A stretch of DNA of 42,270 nucleotides from Candidatus Lambdaproteobacteria bacterium RIFOXYD2_FULL_50_16. GTDB taxonomy: Bacteria; SAR324; XYD2-FULL-50-16. This document shows positions 23,344 through 31,357 of the stretch, in pieces (the first letter of the stretch is position 1; each line of letters opens with the position of its first letter). The position numbers and the translations under genes are program-made. The DNA lies in contig MFNE01000009.1 in the NCBI GenBank assembly GCA_001783695.1, forward strand, positions 4,802 through 47,071, read 5' to 3'. The notes under the pieces were generated by a model. The model did no database searches and was not told the origin of the DNA. It saw nothing but the letters and a program-made list of their open reading frames with translations.

Positions 23344-24227
23344 AATTCGTTTGGGCCTTGGGCCTGTTTATTCTGCCTTGGACGACGCTGGCGTTTGAGG
23401 GAGCGGGGGCCTTTAAAAACATTGAAACCCAAATGGGCTTTGGTCCCCGTTATGTGACCAGCGAGGGCCAGAAAAAGGCGCGGGCTTGGCTTAAAAAAGA
23501 GGTGGGCCAGCTCGCGGAAGTGGCCGAGGTTCACGCCTGGAAACACCAAGACGCCCATGGGAAGGTTTACGCCTTAGAAAACCTAATCTTCCGTTTTAAC
23601 CCGCAAGCCAAACGCCGGGTGATCCTAGGCAGCCACTATGACAGCCGTCACTATCCAGACCAAGACGAAACCGATCCTTACGCCCCCTTTTTAGGGGCTA
23701 ACGATGGGGCCAGCGGGGTGGCGGTCTTGGTGGAATTGGCCAGGGACTTAAGGCGGGACGCGAAAAACTGGGATTTTGGGGTGGATTTGATCTTTTTTGA
23801 CGCCGAAGAGGGAGAGCTAGACCCCAAGCCCCGCCGCTGGCGGCCGATTGGCTCGATTCAGTTTGCCGAGGAATTGGGGAAATACTACCCCAAGGCCAAG
23901 CCTGAATTGGCGATCGTGATCGACATGGTTTGCGATAAAGATTTGCAACTTAAATTGGAGCAATTTTCGATCGATTCGGCGAGTGGCGAGGTTTGGCGGC
24001 TCTGGCAAATCGGCAGCAAACATTCCCCCGGTTTTATTCCCGAAATGGGCTACCGCATCTACGACGACCATTGGGCCCTGATCCAAAAAGGAATCCCTTC
24101 TATGCTCCTAATCGACTTCGACTACCCCCCCTTCCACACCCAAAAAGACCTAATCGACCAATGCTCCATACAGTCACTGGAAGCCGTCGGCCAAACCCTG
24201 CTGGAGTTTTTGAAGGGGAAGAGGTAG
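23340..24227 (+). CDS. Secreted M28-family zinc peptidase or glutaminyl-peptide cyclotransferase
   Basis: 295 aa with GTG start and signal peptide (MKFVWALGLFILPWTTLAFE). Metal and catalytic segments: GSHYDSRHYP, GANDGASGVAVL, FFDAEEGELD, a buried DMV, DDHW and PFHT. The spacing DAEEGE and YPPFHT fits the glutaminyl cyclotransferase branch of M28, which forms N-terminal pyroglutamate, but an aminopeptidase is possible. Expected to be periplasmic or secreted. Translationally coupled to the AGCS symporter. Confidence 0.87.
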   Translation: MKFVWALGLFILPWTTLAFEGAGAFKNIETQMGFGPRYVTSEGQKKARAWLKKEVGQLAEVAEVHAWKHQDAHGKVYALENLIFRFNPQAKRRVILGSHYDSRHYPDQDETDPYAPFLGANDGASGVAVLVELARDLRRDAKNWDFGVDLIFFDAEEGELDPKPRRWRPIGSIQFAEELGKYYPKAKPELAIVIDMVCDKDLQLKLEQFSIDSASGEVWRLWQIGSKHSPGFIPEMGYRIYDDHWALIQKGIPSMLLIDFDYPPFHTQKDLIDQCSIQSLEAVGQTLLEFLKGKR

Positions 24228-24259
24228 GGGGGGCTTGAAAATTATTATTGATTGTGATG

Positions 24260-24288
24260 TTTTTAATAACCAAAATGGTTAATAAAAA
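24260..24288. promoter_or_regulatory. Long imperfect palindrome at the higB start (likely TA operator)
   Basis: TTTTTAATAACC-AAAAT-GGTTAATAAAAA: arms of 12 with one mismatched pair, ending one base before the ATG at 24290. This is a typical autoregulatory site for a HigA-type antitoxin. Confidence 0.6.
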
Positions 24289-24289
24289 T

Positions 24290-24626
24290 ATGGAAATATA
24301 CTTTAGCCCTAGTTCACTCGAGAAGTTGATTAACAAAGATGACAAGTTACGCAAAAAATACGGAACCAAACAAACAGACCTTATTCGGCGAAGGCTCGAC
24401 GAGCTGGAAGCGGCGGCAAACTTAGAGGAATTAACCAAGATTCCTTGGCTAAAGGTTCATCCGTTAAAACATAACCGGGCGGGGCAAGGGTCGGTTAATT
24501 TAGATGGGGATTGGCGGTTTTTTTATTCCGAAACCAAACAAGCAACTGCCTTCGGGAGGGCTGGTTCTAAAAGCAGCGACCGCAGTTGAATTACAAGAAA
24601 TCGTTGATTATCCCCCTAAAAGCTAG
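24290..24626 (+). pseudogene. higB: HigB-family toxin, frameshifted in a T7 run
   Basis: RelE/ParE-superfamily mRNA-interferase toxin. The frame starts at the ATG at 24290 (MEIYFSPSSLEKLI) and reads ...WLKVHPLKHNRAGQGSVNLDGDWRFF. It then leaves the family sequence and ends at 24589. In the +1 frame after seven Ts (24518-24524) the expected C-terminus appears: FFIPKPNKQ, SGGLVLKAATAVELQEIVDY and a stop at 24624-24626. Removing one T restores the gene. The lesion may be real decay, phase-variable slippage or a sequencing error. The track start 24248 is too early; the operator occupies that region. Confidence 0.8.
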
Positions 24627-24642
24627 GGGAGAAGGGGCAAAC

Positions 24643-24933
24643 ATGAACGCTAGAAAAACAACCCAATACCGGCCAGATCGGGTTTCGCCACCGGGCCATA
24701 GCTTGCGCGAAGCACTGGAAAGCATGGGCATTTCTCAATTTGAACTAGCCCAGAGGTCCGGGGAAACGCCTAAATATATTAGTGACCTAATTAACGCCAA
24801 GGCGCTGATTTCACCTGAATTTGCGCTTCAGTTGGAGTCAATATTGGGCGTTCCGTCCCAATTCTGGATTAAGCGAGAAAAACGCTATCAGGAAAACAAT
24901 ACAGAACCCTACCCCGCAATAGGCCGATTATAA
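24643..24933 (+). CDS. higA: HigA-family XRE antitoxin, probably C-terminally truncated
   Basis: 96 aa from the ATG at 24643, preceded by a purine-rich AGGGGAGAAGGGG site. HTH-XRE helix: LREALESMGISQFELAQRSGETPKYISDLINAKALISPEFALQLESILGVPSQFWIKRE. It neutralises and represses with the HigB toxin upstream. After YQENN the sequence leaves the family and reads into the 3' end of convergent mgsA by 25 bases, which suggests loss of the original C-terminus. Paired with the frameshifted toxin, this looks like a decaying module. Confidence 0.82.
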   Translation: MNARKTTQYRPDRVSPPGHSLREALESMGISQFELAQRSGETPKYISDLINAKALISPEFALQLESILGVPSQFWIKREKRYQENNTEPYPAIGRL

Positions 24934-25364
24934 TGGTTGGAGTAGTCGATGATTTGGCGGGTGTATTCGCCGTCCATGAGGCTGGAGGAGATCAAAAAGT
25001 CGGCGGTGGCGCGGTTGCAGGCCATGGGGATGTTCCAGAGGACCGCGAGGCGGAGCAGGGCCTTGACATCGGTGTCGTGGGGCTGGGCGGCTAGGGGATC
25101 CCAGAAGAAAAAGAGGAAGTCGAGTTTCGCTTCGGTGATCATGGCCCCAATCTGGGAATCGCCGCCTAAAGGACCGGACACCAGGGAGGTGACCTTTAAG
25201 CCCACCTCTTTTTCCAACAAGGCCCCAGTGGTCCCGGTTGCCCAGAGGAGGTGCTTCTCTAAGATCACCTTGTTAAAGCGTGACCATTCAACCAAAACCT
25301 TTTTGCGGTTGTCGTGGGCGACCAGCGCAATCCGTTTGACCTTATCGATTTTCCGATTTTTCAT
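24909..25364 (-). CDS. mgsA: Methylglyoxal synthase
   Basis: 151 aa. It converts dihydroxyacetone phosphate to methylglyoxal plus phosphate. The phosphate-binding and catalytic segments are ALVAHDNRK, ATGTTG, SGPLGGDSQIGA and FFWDPL with catalytic Asp, followed by PHDTDVKALLRLA. Size and motifs are typical. Its 3' end overlaps the higA reading frame by 25 bases on the opposite strand. Confidence 0.96.
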   Translation of the reverse strand: MKNRKIDKVKRIALVAHDNRKKVLVEWSRFNKVILEKHLLWATGTTGALLEKEVGLKVTSLVSGPLGGDSQIGAMITEAKLDFLFFFWDPLAAQPHDTDVKALLRLAVLWNIPMACNRATADFLISSSLMDGEYTRQIIDYSNHYNRPIAG

Positions 25365-25515
25365 AAAACCCAGGGGGTGAGGATTTTTTAACTATAGTTT
25401 AGGACCTGTAGCCGCCTCGGACAACCTTTATTATCCGATTTTGGGCCTCTGACTACTAAGTTTGATTTTTTGCCTGTGCCCGTTAACTGGGATTTGAGGT
25501 TTTTTTTTGTTTAAG

Positions 25516-25547
25516 TTAGGTTGTAACTTATGAGAGGGACAACCTAA
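25516..25547 (+). promoter_or_regulatory. 5' leader hairpin upstream of the methyltransferase
   Basis: TTAGGTTGT-14 nt-ACAACCTAA, a perfect 9-bp stem 12 bases before the ATG at 25560, with GGGGAG RBS just downstream of the stem. A second overlapping inverted repeat TAAGTT-AACTTA shares its left arm, so alternative folds are possible. It may tune translation or be an operator. Confidence 0.45.
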
Positions 25548-25559
25548 ACGGGGAGCCGC

Positions 25560-26183
25560 ATGGAATCTTTTTATAAAAAGTGGTTTTTCCCACACCTGAT
25601 GGACCTGGCCTTAGGGGGCGAGCCCTTTAGTGGGCTTAGAGGTGAGTTGCTGTCTCGAGCGAGGGGGGAGGTTTTAGAGATTGGTTTGGGTACGGGGCTT
25701 AATTTGGCTCACTATCCTAAAACGGTAAAACAGGTTCACGGGGTGGAGCCCAGCGAGGCTATGCTTGGCCGGGCGCAAAAACGCATTGAGGCTTCGGGTC
25801 TGAGTGTCACCTCTTATTTGGGCGGAGCCGAGGAATTGCCTTTTGAGGACCAGCGGTTTGATCAGGTGGTTTCCTCCTGGACCCTGTGTAGCATTGCCGA
25901 TCTACCAGCGGCCCTGCGCGAGATCAAACGGGTGCTGAAGCCGACGGGAATCTTTTTTTTCGTCGAACACGGGGCCCACCCCAATTGGCGGGTCAGGAAG
26001 TGGCAAGATCGGCTCAATCCCCTCCACCAACATATCTCTGGCGGTTGCAACCTAAACCGCGACTTTGCCACTTTGCTACGGGCCCAAGGTTTTTGCTTTG
26101 AGAACCTTAGCTGCTTTGAACTGCCCGGTGAGCCGAAACTCTTTAACTACCACTACTTCGGCACGGCTCGGATTTTAGAGTAG
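25560..26183 (+). CDS. Class I SAM-dependent methyltransferase (METTL7/UbiE-like)
   Basis: 207 aa. SAM motif I VLEIGLGTGLNLAHYP, acidic strand-end GVEPSEAML, motif LPFEDQRFDQVVSSWTLCS, and post-motif LREIKRVLKPTG. The pattern is that of Methyltransf_11 proteins. The substrate is unknown. GGGGAG precedes the start. The stop lies two bases from the convergent outer-membrane gene. Confidence 0.88.
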   Translation: MESFYKKWFFPHLMDLALGGEPFSGLRGELLSRARGEVLEIGLGTGLNLAHYPKTVKQVHGVEPSEAMLGRAQKRIEASGLSVTSYLGGAEELPFEDQRFDQVVSSWTLCSIADLPAALREIKRVLKPTGIFFFVEHGAHPNWRVRKWQDRLNPLHQHISGGCNLNRDFATLLRAQGFCFENLSCFELPGEPKLFNYHYFGTARILE

Positions 26184-26185
26184 GA

Positions 26186-26785
26186 TTATATTTTGTAATC
26201 AAGCCCCAACCAGCCGACGGAGTCGTTATAACTTCCGGCAGCAAAGCCGGGGAAGGTCACCGAAGTTTGGCTGAGCCTATACCCTATGATCAGGCCCCAA
26301 GGGTTACCCATAGGCCAAGTCCAGTCGAGGTTGATATTTTGGCCCGATACGGATGAAGCCTTGCGATTAAATTGGCTGCAAACGGGGTTGTCATAGACGA
26401 TTTCCGCCGTTCCAGAACGCAACAACCCAAAACCCAAGGTGAAGGGGGACTTGTCGCCGAAACTATAATTGAGGTTTAGGTAATCTAGTTCGACAAGGGT
26501 GTCAGTGCCCGAATAATATTGGTAATACTTAAAGGTGGTGTCTGCTTTGTAAAAGTGGCGCTCTTTAGAGACCCCAAAGCCCCAACCACTTTTAAACCGT
26601 AGGCCGACATCAAACCCCGAGGCCCGCCGAGATTGGTTTTCGATCAAATAAGTGCTGTCTTCAAAATTGGCCCTTGGGTGAGAGGAGGGTTCGGGGGTCA
26701 AAAACCGCAAAGCTTGAATCTGTGCTTGGGCAGGGAGGCTCCATAACAAAAGAGCGATTAGGCTTAAACAAATTCGGGTTCGCAT
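26186..26785 (-). CDS. Probable outer-membrane beta-barrel protein
   Basis: 199 aa from an ATG at 26785 that opens a signal peptide (MRTRICLSLIALLLWSLPAQAQ). The track start 60 bases earlier has no signal features. The mature sequence alternates aromatic and polar residues in strands, e.g. GFDVGLRFKSGWGFGVSKERHFYKA, SPFTLGFGLLRSGT, and closes with WLGLDYKI. This fits a small barrel or outer-membrane porin-like protein. Two cysteines may bond. No named family is recognised. Confidence 0.65.
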   Translation of the reverse strand: MRTRICLSLIALLLWSLPAQAQIQALRFLTPEPSSHPRANFEDSTYLIENQSRRASGFDVGLRFKSGWGFGVSKERHFYKADTTFKYYQYYSGTDTLVELDYLNLNYSFGDKSPFTLGFGLLRSGTAEIVYDNPVCSQFNRKASSVSGQNINLDWTWPMGNPWGLIIGYRLSQTSVTFPGFAAGSYNDSVGWLGLDYKI

Positions 26786-26858
26786 CTGGCCTCTGGTTTT
26801 TAAGGGAACGGTTTTAGAGTACGATATGCAAAAAACCGGCCCCAACCCATAAAATACG

Positions 26859-27410
26859 CTATTTGGTGGGCTCGAATAACCCTGTATTTAACCCGTCGAT
26901 ACTTTTTTGGTTATTTGCCTTTTGGTAGTCCACAATCCCTTCAGGCCCTTTCTTTTCAGCCCATTTGTTTAAAGTGTCTCGCTCGCCGTGGTATTCAAAA
27001 AAGGGGACTGATTCACCACAACTGGTTTGCACGGACTCGATCTGGATTAAAACAATCTGTCTCGCTCCAGGCAGGGGGGGGAACTTGGGGTATAAGGTTT
27101 CCCATTCTTGGTCCCTAGGATGGATAGAGCGGCCATGGCCGTAGATTCGAAGTATCAAGGGAGACTTAGTAAAGCTGCAAAACATAACCGTAATCCGCCC
27201 GTTTTGACTTAAATGGGCCGCAGTTTCATTGCCCGAACCGGTCACGTTTAAAAAGGCAGCTTGGTGGGCATCCAGGCATAAAAAGCTATCCATTCCCTTA
27301 GGGCTCAAGCTAAGTCGCCCCTCCAAGGGGGCGGTGGCCACAAAAAAAATCTTTTGTTGCCCCACAAAGTCTTGGTATTTGGGGGGGAGGTGGTCATAAA
27401 ATTTGGCCAT
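26859..27410 (-). CDS. Pyridoxamine 5'-phosphate oxidase-fold flavoprotein
   Basis: 183 aa of the PPOX-like split-barrel family: FFVATAPLEGRLSLSPKGMDSFLCLD, AFLNVTGSGNETAAHL, GRITVMFCSF, LRIYGHGR, and YPKFPPLPGARQIVLIQIESVQTSCGESVPFFEY. Members bind FMN or F420 and reduce or protect small molecules; a named substrate cannot be given. Divergent from the unknown 673-aa gene. Confidence 0.85.
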   Translation of the reverse strand: MAKFYDHLPPKYQDFVGQQKIFFVATAPLEGRLSLSPKGMDSFLCLDAHQAAFLNVTGSGNETAAHLSQNGRITVMFCSFTKSPLILRIYGHGRSIHPRDQEWETLYPKFPPLPGARQIVLIQIESVQTSCGESVPFFEYHGERDTLNKWAEKKGPEGIVDYQKANNQKSIDGLNTGLFEPTK

Positions 27411-27489
27411 GTCGTCGCCTTTGATTAGGCCCCAATAAAGGATTGGGGGAGGTGAAGAAAAGGATTCGTTTTTTTTGCGGCGATAGCCG

Positions 27490-27518
27490 TTTACCTTACG
27501 TTAACTTTTTTATATACT
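27490..27518 (+). promoter_or_regulatory. Sigma70-like promoter upstream of the unknown 673-aa gene
   Basis: TTTACC, 17-base spacer, TATACT. Transcription would start near 27525, which supports the ATG at 27548 as start over the track TTG at 27443. Confidence 0.6.
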
Positions 27519-27547
27519 ACCGAGGTTTTCCCCGTCTATTGCCCGAT

Positions 27548-29566
27548 ATGAGAGCCGAAACCGAAGCTTTAAAAAAAATACTCGACAATCCCCCCCTAGC
27601 GCAGATCTATGCGCGAGAGGCCTTTCTGCATATGGGGGAGCAGTTAGACGAGATGATGGGCGATTTTTTACAAAAGCAGCTACTCAAATATTCTAAGATA
27701 ACGGTTTTAAAGGACAAAATTCATCGGGCAAAAGACATATCCGAAAAGTTGCAGGTGGTAATAGACCAAGTTCCTGGACTTTTGTTTATGTTGCCCTTCC
27801 GTTTTAATGCGGGCGGTAGGCCGGGGATGAGCCTTAAACTGCTGCGTATTGCGGTGGTCGCCTACGGGCTAGAGAAATACCGCGAACCTCAGACCTTTTT
27901 GAGCGGTTATAACGCCTCCATCCCCTTTAACATGACCATTGCCCAAATCAACGAGGCCATGGGCAGTGAAGAAGGAGATCCCAGTTTTTTACCGCGCACC
28001 TTAGCCACCGACTTCACGCAAGTGGCCCAAGGGTTTTTGAAAATCCCTCAGGCCGAAAAAATTAAAGACGCAGTTGAGCTTTATTACCTCGCGCAAGGGA
28101 CGGCGCAGGTATTTAATAACTTGTTTTTTGAACTGATCTGCCGCACCCCAACCCAGACCTCTTTGGCGCTTTGCGAAAAGGTGTTTGGTTATCTTTTGGC
28201 CGCATTGAGGCGTTTTGAACTCGACCAGTTTGTTAAAGGGAAGTTTACGGTAGAGCAGATTGAGGCCTTAATCGAAAAAGACGCCCCAAATTTTCGCCAC
28301 AGTCATTTGAGAAAACCTATCTTTTCAAATGTGACCAACTTCAGCCCGATCTTGCAAAACACCAAGCAAAAAGGGATGAGTGCCAATGGGCAGCGGCTCA
28401 TGCAGTCGCAGATGGAAAAGGTCCGCAAGCTCAGTTCAGACCGGGCCAGTTTGCTTTTTAAATCACTTAGACGTTACCGAGGGCCGCAGTCGGTGGTGTT
28501 GGTAATGGGGCTTTTGCAAAGGCTTGACCCTAGCAAGTTGACCGAAGTCGCCGATTTTTTATCCTCGAAAGACACACCCGAAGAAAAAGAGCTTTATCAA
28601 TTAGTCGAGCGGTTTGCGGAAAAAATTAGAAAAAACACCAGTAAGCCCGTCATTAAGGCGGTCTTTACCAATAAGTCCTATGAGACCGAACGGCTCGAAC
28701 AGGCCCAAGCTAAACTGGCGGCGTTAGACAGCGCAAAAATGATGAACCAGTTTAAGGTTAACGACTACTTAAAAGACCGACTGGCCAAGTTATACGAGCG
28801 GGTTAAAATGGAAGGTGCCTTGACCCAAGGCGGCATCGCCAAGCACCTTGAAAAATTCGCTTATGCCGCTGACGGCTTGATTGGCAAACCTACAGTCACC
28901 CAAGCAGAGATTGACCAATTTGAAGAAGACGCCATTCAGATTGTTGAAGAAATCGCCGCTGCCGGGGACCTTTCGATAGAAGAAGTAAAGCAACAGACAG
29001 ACGCAATCAAAGAACTGGCCGAGGGTATGAAAGGGTCCAGTGCTGACGAACGAGAAGACCTGATTTCCAAGGTGGGGATCAAATTGATGGATGTCGAGTC
29101 CATAGCCCAAGAAAAACTGCCTGAAGAGGAGCGCCGGAAAATTGATTTTGCCAAGTTAATGGCGGCCGAGATTATTCCGATCGGCATCCAGCCTTCGGCG
29201 CCCAAAATGAATGTGGCGGATTTCTTATCCTTTCCCTTAGCTAAAAATAAGGAAAAAGCGCAGGCCAATTGGTTTGAATATCACCAGAAATACTTGCGGA
29301 TTTTAATTGATAATAAGAGAATAGCCGAGAGCAAGGTATTAGATATTGAAGCGGTTTTACCTAAGATTCCGGCAGGCAATTTCAAAAAGTATTTTGACAT
29401 TTTCCCTAACGAACAGCTTGAAGAATCAGTCTTAGGTGCGGTATATTCGTTATGGGAGAACAATGGGTTATTAAAACTAAGAATTTCAGCAACTGGCCCG
29501 GAGGGGGCGCAACCCGTAGAAGAACCGGGCGAAGAAACCCAGGCAACAAAAACCGATGCGGTATAA
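27548..29566 (+). CDS. Large soluble helical protein of unknown function
   Basis: 672 aa from the ATG at 27548 (MRAETEALKKIL). I do not recognise a family. It is mostly alpha-helical and charged, with no signal peptide or transmembrane helix. A block SSDRASLLFKSLRRYRGPQSVVLVMGLL lies near two-thirds of the way into the N-terminal part. A long acidic, coiled-coil-like region (IEALIEKD, QFEEDAIQIVEEIAAAGD) follows, and the tail EEPGEETQATKTDAV is unstructured. It lies immediately before the HD-GYP gene, whose TTG start is nine bases after its stop with AAGGAG inside the overlap, so the two form one unit. A signalling partner role is inferred only from that pairing. Confidence 0.7.
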   Translation: MRAETEALKKILDNPPLAQIYAREAFLHMGEQLDEMMGDFLQKQLLKYSKITVLKDKIHRAKDISEKLQVVIDQVPGLLFMLPFRFNAGGRPGMSLKLLRIAVVAYGLEKYREPQTFLSGYNASIPFNMTIAQINEAMGSEEGDPSFLPRTLATDFTQVAQGFLKIPQAEKIKDAVELYYLAQGTAQVFNNLFFELICRTPTQTSLALCEKVFGYLLAALRRFELDQFVKGKFTVEQIEALIEKDAPNFRHSHLRKPIFSNVTNFSPILQNTKQKGMSANGQRLMQSQMEKVRKLSSDRASLLFKSLRRYRGPQSVVLVMGLLQRLDPSKLTEVADFLSSKDTPEEKELYQLVERFAEKIRKNTSKPVIKAVFTNKSYETERLEQAQAKLAALDSAKMMNQFKVNDYLKDRLAKLYERVKMEGALTQGGIAKHLEKFAYAADGLIGKPTVTQAEIDQFEEDAIQIVEEIAAAGDLSIEEVKQQTDAIKELAEGMKGSSADEREDLISKVGIKLMDVESIAQEKLPEEERRKIDFAKLMAAEIIPIGIQPSAPKMNVADFLSFPLAKNKEKAQANWFEYHQKYLRILIDNKRIAESKVLDIEAVLPKIPAGNFKKYFDIFPNEQLEESVLGAVYSLWENNGLLKLRISATGPEGAQPVEEPGEETQATKTDAV

Positions 29567-29575
29567 GGAGTTTCT

Positions 29576-30934
29576 TTGGAAAAGATTAGATCTCGCCAAG
29601 TGCTCTTAGACGAGTTAGACGAATCGATGACCATTACTGGTTATTTAAGCCTGCAAGCCCCTTACAGCCCTGCGACAGACAAAGCCTGCCAGTGGCTGAT
29701 TTTAAACTTCAAGGGGGCTACGGCTTCGGTTGAGCGTGCTGGAAAAAAGGGTGCGATCCCGGTTGAGAAGTTGCAGCCTGGCGATGTGGTTAATCGCATC
29801 TACGACTTCCCCCCTACCTTAGCCAAGTTAACCAAAGTTTCGCCTGCGTTACTAGACAATCTCCAAAAACGCGGTTTTACCAAGTTTCAGATCGAAGAAG
29901 AGGTGCATAGTGCCACCTCCCCTCGGCAATTAACCAGAGAACACCAAGAAAAGGTGGCTGAGGCTTCGGTCTTTATAGAAATGGTAGAGGCGTCTGTGGC
30001 GACCCACAAAGAGGCGTCTGGGGCGGTCGAAAATATGTTGGATGACGCCCGTTTAGGGAAGATTAACGCCGAACAGGTCGGCAGCTATGTAAACCAGATT
30101 TGCGAAGATGGAAAGGGCGAAGCCCTGACGGCCATGGCTTCGCTTCAGGCTTCGGACCAGACCTACGCGCACTGCGTCGAGGTAGGGGCCATCTTTCAGA
30201 CCGCTTATTTAGAGATTTGCCGCTACACGGGCAACAAAAACATCTTTACCGACTTGAACCAAATGACCTTGGCTGCGTTTATGCACGACTTTGGTAAAGC
30301 GAAGGTGCCCAAAGAAATCCTAGACTCAACCACTCGCTTTGAGCGTGATTCGAAAGAGATGAACCTGATGCAGTCCCATCCTCGCTTTGGGGCGGAACTG
30401 CTGACGGACATGGGATTGCCGAACTATGTGATTAACATGGCCCATTACCATCACACCAAAATGGACGCAGGTATGAAGTCTAGTTATCCCCCGGCTGACT
30501 ATGGGGACGTGATCTTCGAGACCCGGCTTTTGGCTTTGGTGGATGTGTACCAAGCCCTGATTGGCAAACGAAAATACAAACGCGCCTGGACCCCCCCTGA
30601 GACTATACGCTACCTAGCCAGTCTTTCTGAAATTGAGTTTGAAGAGAGTTTGTATCAGCATTTTGTTAATGCTTTAGGCAAATTCCCCAAGTCTAGCTTG
30701 GTGCAGCTTTCAGACCTACGCACTGGCTTTGTGATGAATGTGCCCGAAGACAAAAACTTGCTAGAGCGCCCGCAAGTGGCAGTGGTGCTCGATAAGGACG
30801 GGGAACACTTTGAGCACAGCGAGTTGGTCGATCTTTCTGTAGAGTTGGACTTGCGTATTATCAAAGAGTTAGACGCCCAAGCGGTCTTTGGCCAACATGC
30901 CCTAGACGTTTTTTGTCGGATTAACGTTTCTTAA
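29576..30934 (+). CDS. HD-GYP-domain phosphodiesterase with degenerate GYP loop
   Basis: 452 aa, TTG start with AAGGAG five bases upstream. N-terminal region (1-190) resembles the regulatory half of DUF3391-type HD-GYP proteins. The HD domain keeps metal residues: His199, HD at 237-238 with Lys241 in HDFGKAKVP, His in SHPRFGAELL, His290-His293 in AHYHH, and Asp323 in LVDVYQAL. The signature loop is altered: instead of the usual HHE...DGTGYP there is HHTKMDAGMKSSYPP, so the GYP motif reads SYP. This may still cleave cyclic-di-GMP or act as an effector. Paired with the unknown upstream gene. A terminator follows. Confidence 0.88.
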   Translation: MEKIRSRQVLLDELDESMTITGYLSLQAPYSPATDKACQWLILNFKGATASVERAGKKGAIPVEKLQPGDVVNRIYDFPPTLAKLTKVSPALLDNLQKRGFTKFQIEEEVHSATSPRQLTREHQEKVAEASVFIEMVEASVATHKEASGAVENMLDDARLGKINAEQVGSYVNQICEDGKGEALTAMASLQASDQTYAHCVEVGAIFQTAYLEICRYTGNKNIFTDLNQMTLAAFMHDFGKAKVPKEILDSTTRFERDSKEMNLMQSHPRFGAELLTDMGLPNYVINMAHYHHTKMDAGMKSSYPPADYGDVIFETRLLALVDVYQALIGKRKYKRAWTPPETIRYLASLSEIEFEESLYQHFVNALGKFPKSSLVQLSDLRTGFVMNVPEDKNLLERPQVAVVLDKDGEHFEHSELVDLSVELDLRIIKELDAQAVFGQHALDVFCRINVS

Positions 30935-30947
30935 ACAACCTTGGTTT

Positions 30948-30971
30948 AGGCTTCGAACAGCCTTTTTTTTT
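30948..30971 (+). terminator. Rho-independent terminator after the HD-GYP gene
   Basis: AGGCT-TCGAAC-AGCCT followed by a run of nine Ts that ends at the base before the next gene's ATG. Confidence 0.88.
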
Positions 30972-31325
30972 ATGAGCCTGCCTTGGTGGATTAAATTGCT
31001 TTTAACCGGGGCCATTGTGACCGGCGCGACCGAACTTGCCAAAACCTCGGGCCGCCTGGGCGCGTTTGTGATGGTCTTACCTTGGATGACCCTGACCACC
31101 ATTGTCTGGTTGCGTGTCGAGGGCTATCAAGACAAAATCCCTGATCTACTCCGGCCCACCCTCTGGTATATTATTCCTTCCTTACCGATCTTTATCGGAC
31201 TGCCTTGGCTGATGGACAAAGGATATAACCTTTGGATTTCCCTGGGGTTTTTAGCCTTTTTAGGTACCCTATTATTTGTGGTCGAGGTTTGGATCTTGAA
31301 ATTTTTTGGTGTCGAACTTTTGTAA
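30972..31325 (+). CDS. DUF3147-family small membrane protein
   Basis: 117 aa with four hydrophobic helices: WWIKLLLTGAIVTGATELAKTSGRLGAFVMVLPW, TLTTIVWLRVEG, LRPTLWYIIPSLPIFIGLPWLM, and a C-terminal SLGFLAFLGTLLFVVEVWI. The pattern matches DUF3147 membrane proteins of unknown function. Its ATG abuts the T-tract of the upstream terminator, so there is no Shine-Dalgarno; expression may depend on read-through or a leaderless start. Confidence 0.8.
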   Translation: MSLPWWIKLLLTGAIVTGATELAKTSGRLGAFVMVLPWMTLTTIVWLRVEGYQDKIPDLLRPTLWYIIPSLPIFIGLPWLMDKGYNLWISLGFLAFLGTLLFVVEVWILKFFGVELL

Positions 31326-31347
31326 ACCCCCGGCCTAAACCGGGGGT
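31326..31347. terminator. Bidirectional hairpin between convergent genes
   Basis: ACCCCCGG-CCTAAA-CCGGGGGT: a perfect 8-bp GC-rich stem just after the DUF3147 stop, 10 bases before the lipoprotein stop on the other strand. There is no clear T-tract. Confidence 0.7.
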
Positions 31348-31357
31348 CCTATTGGCC

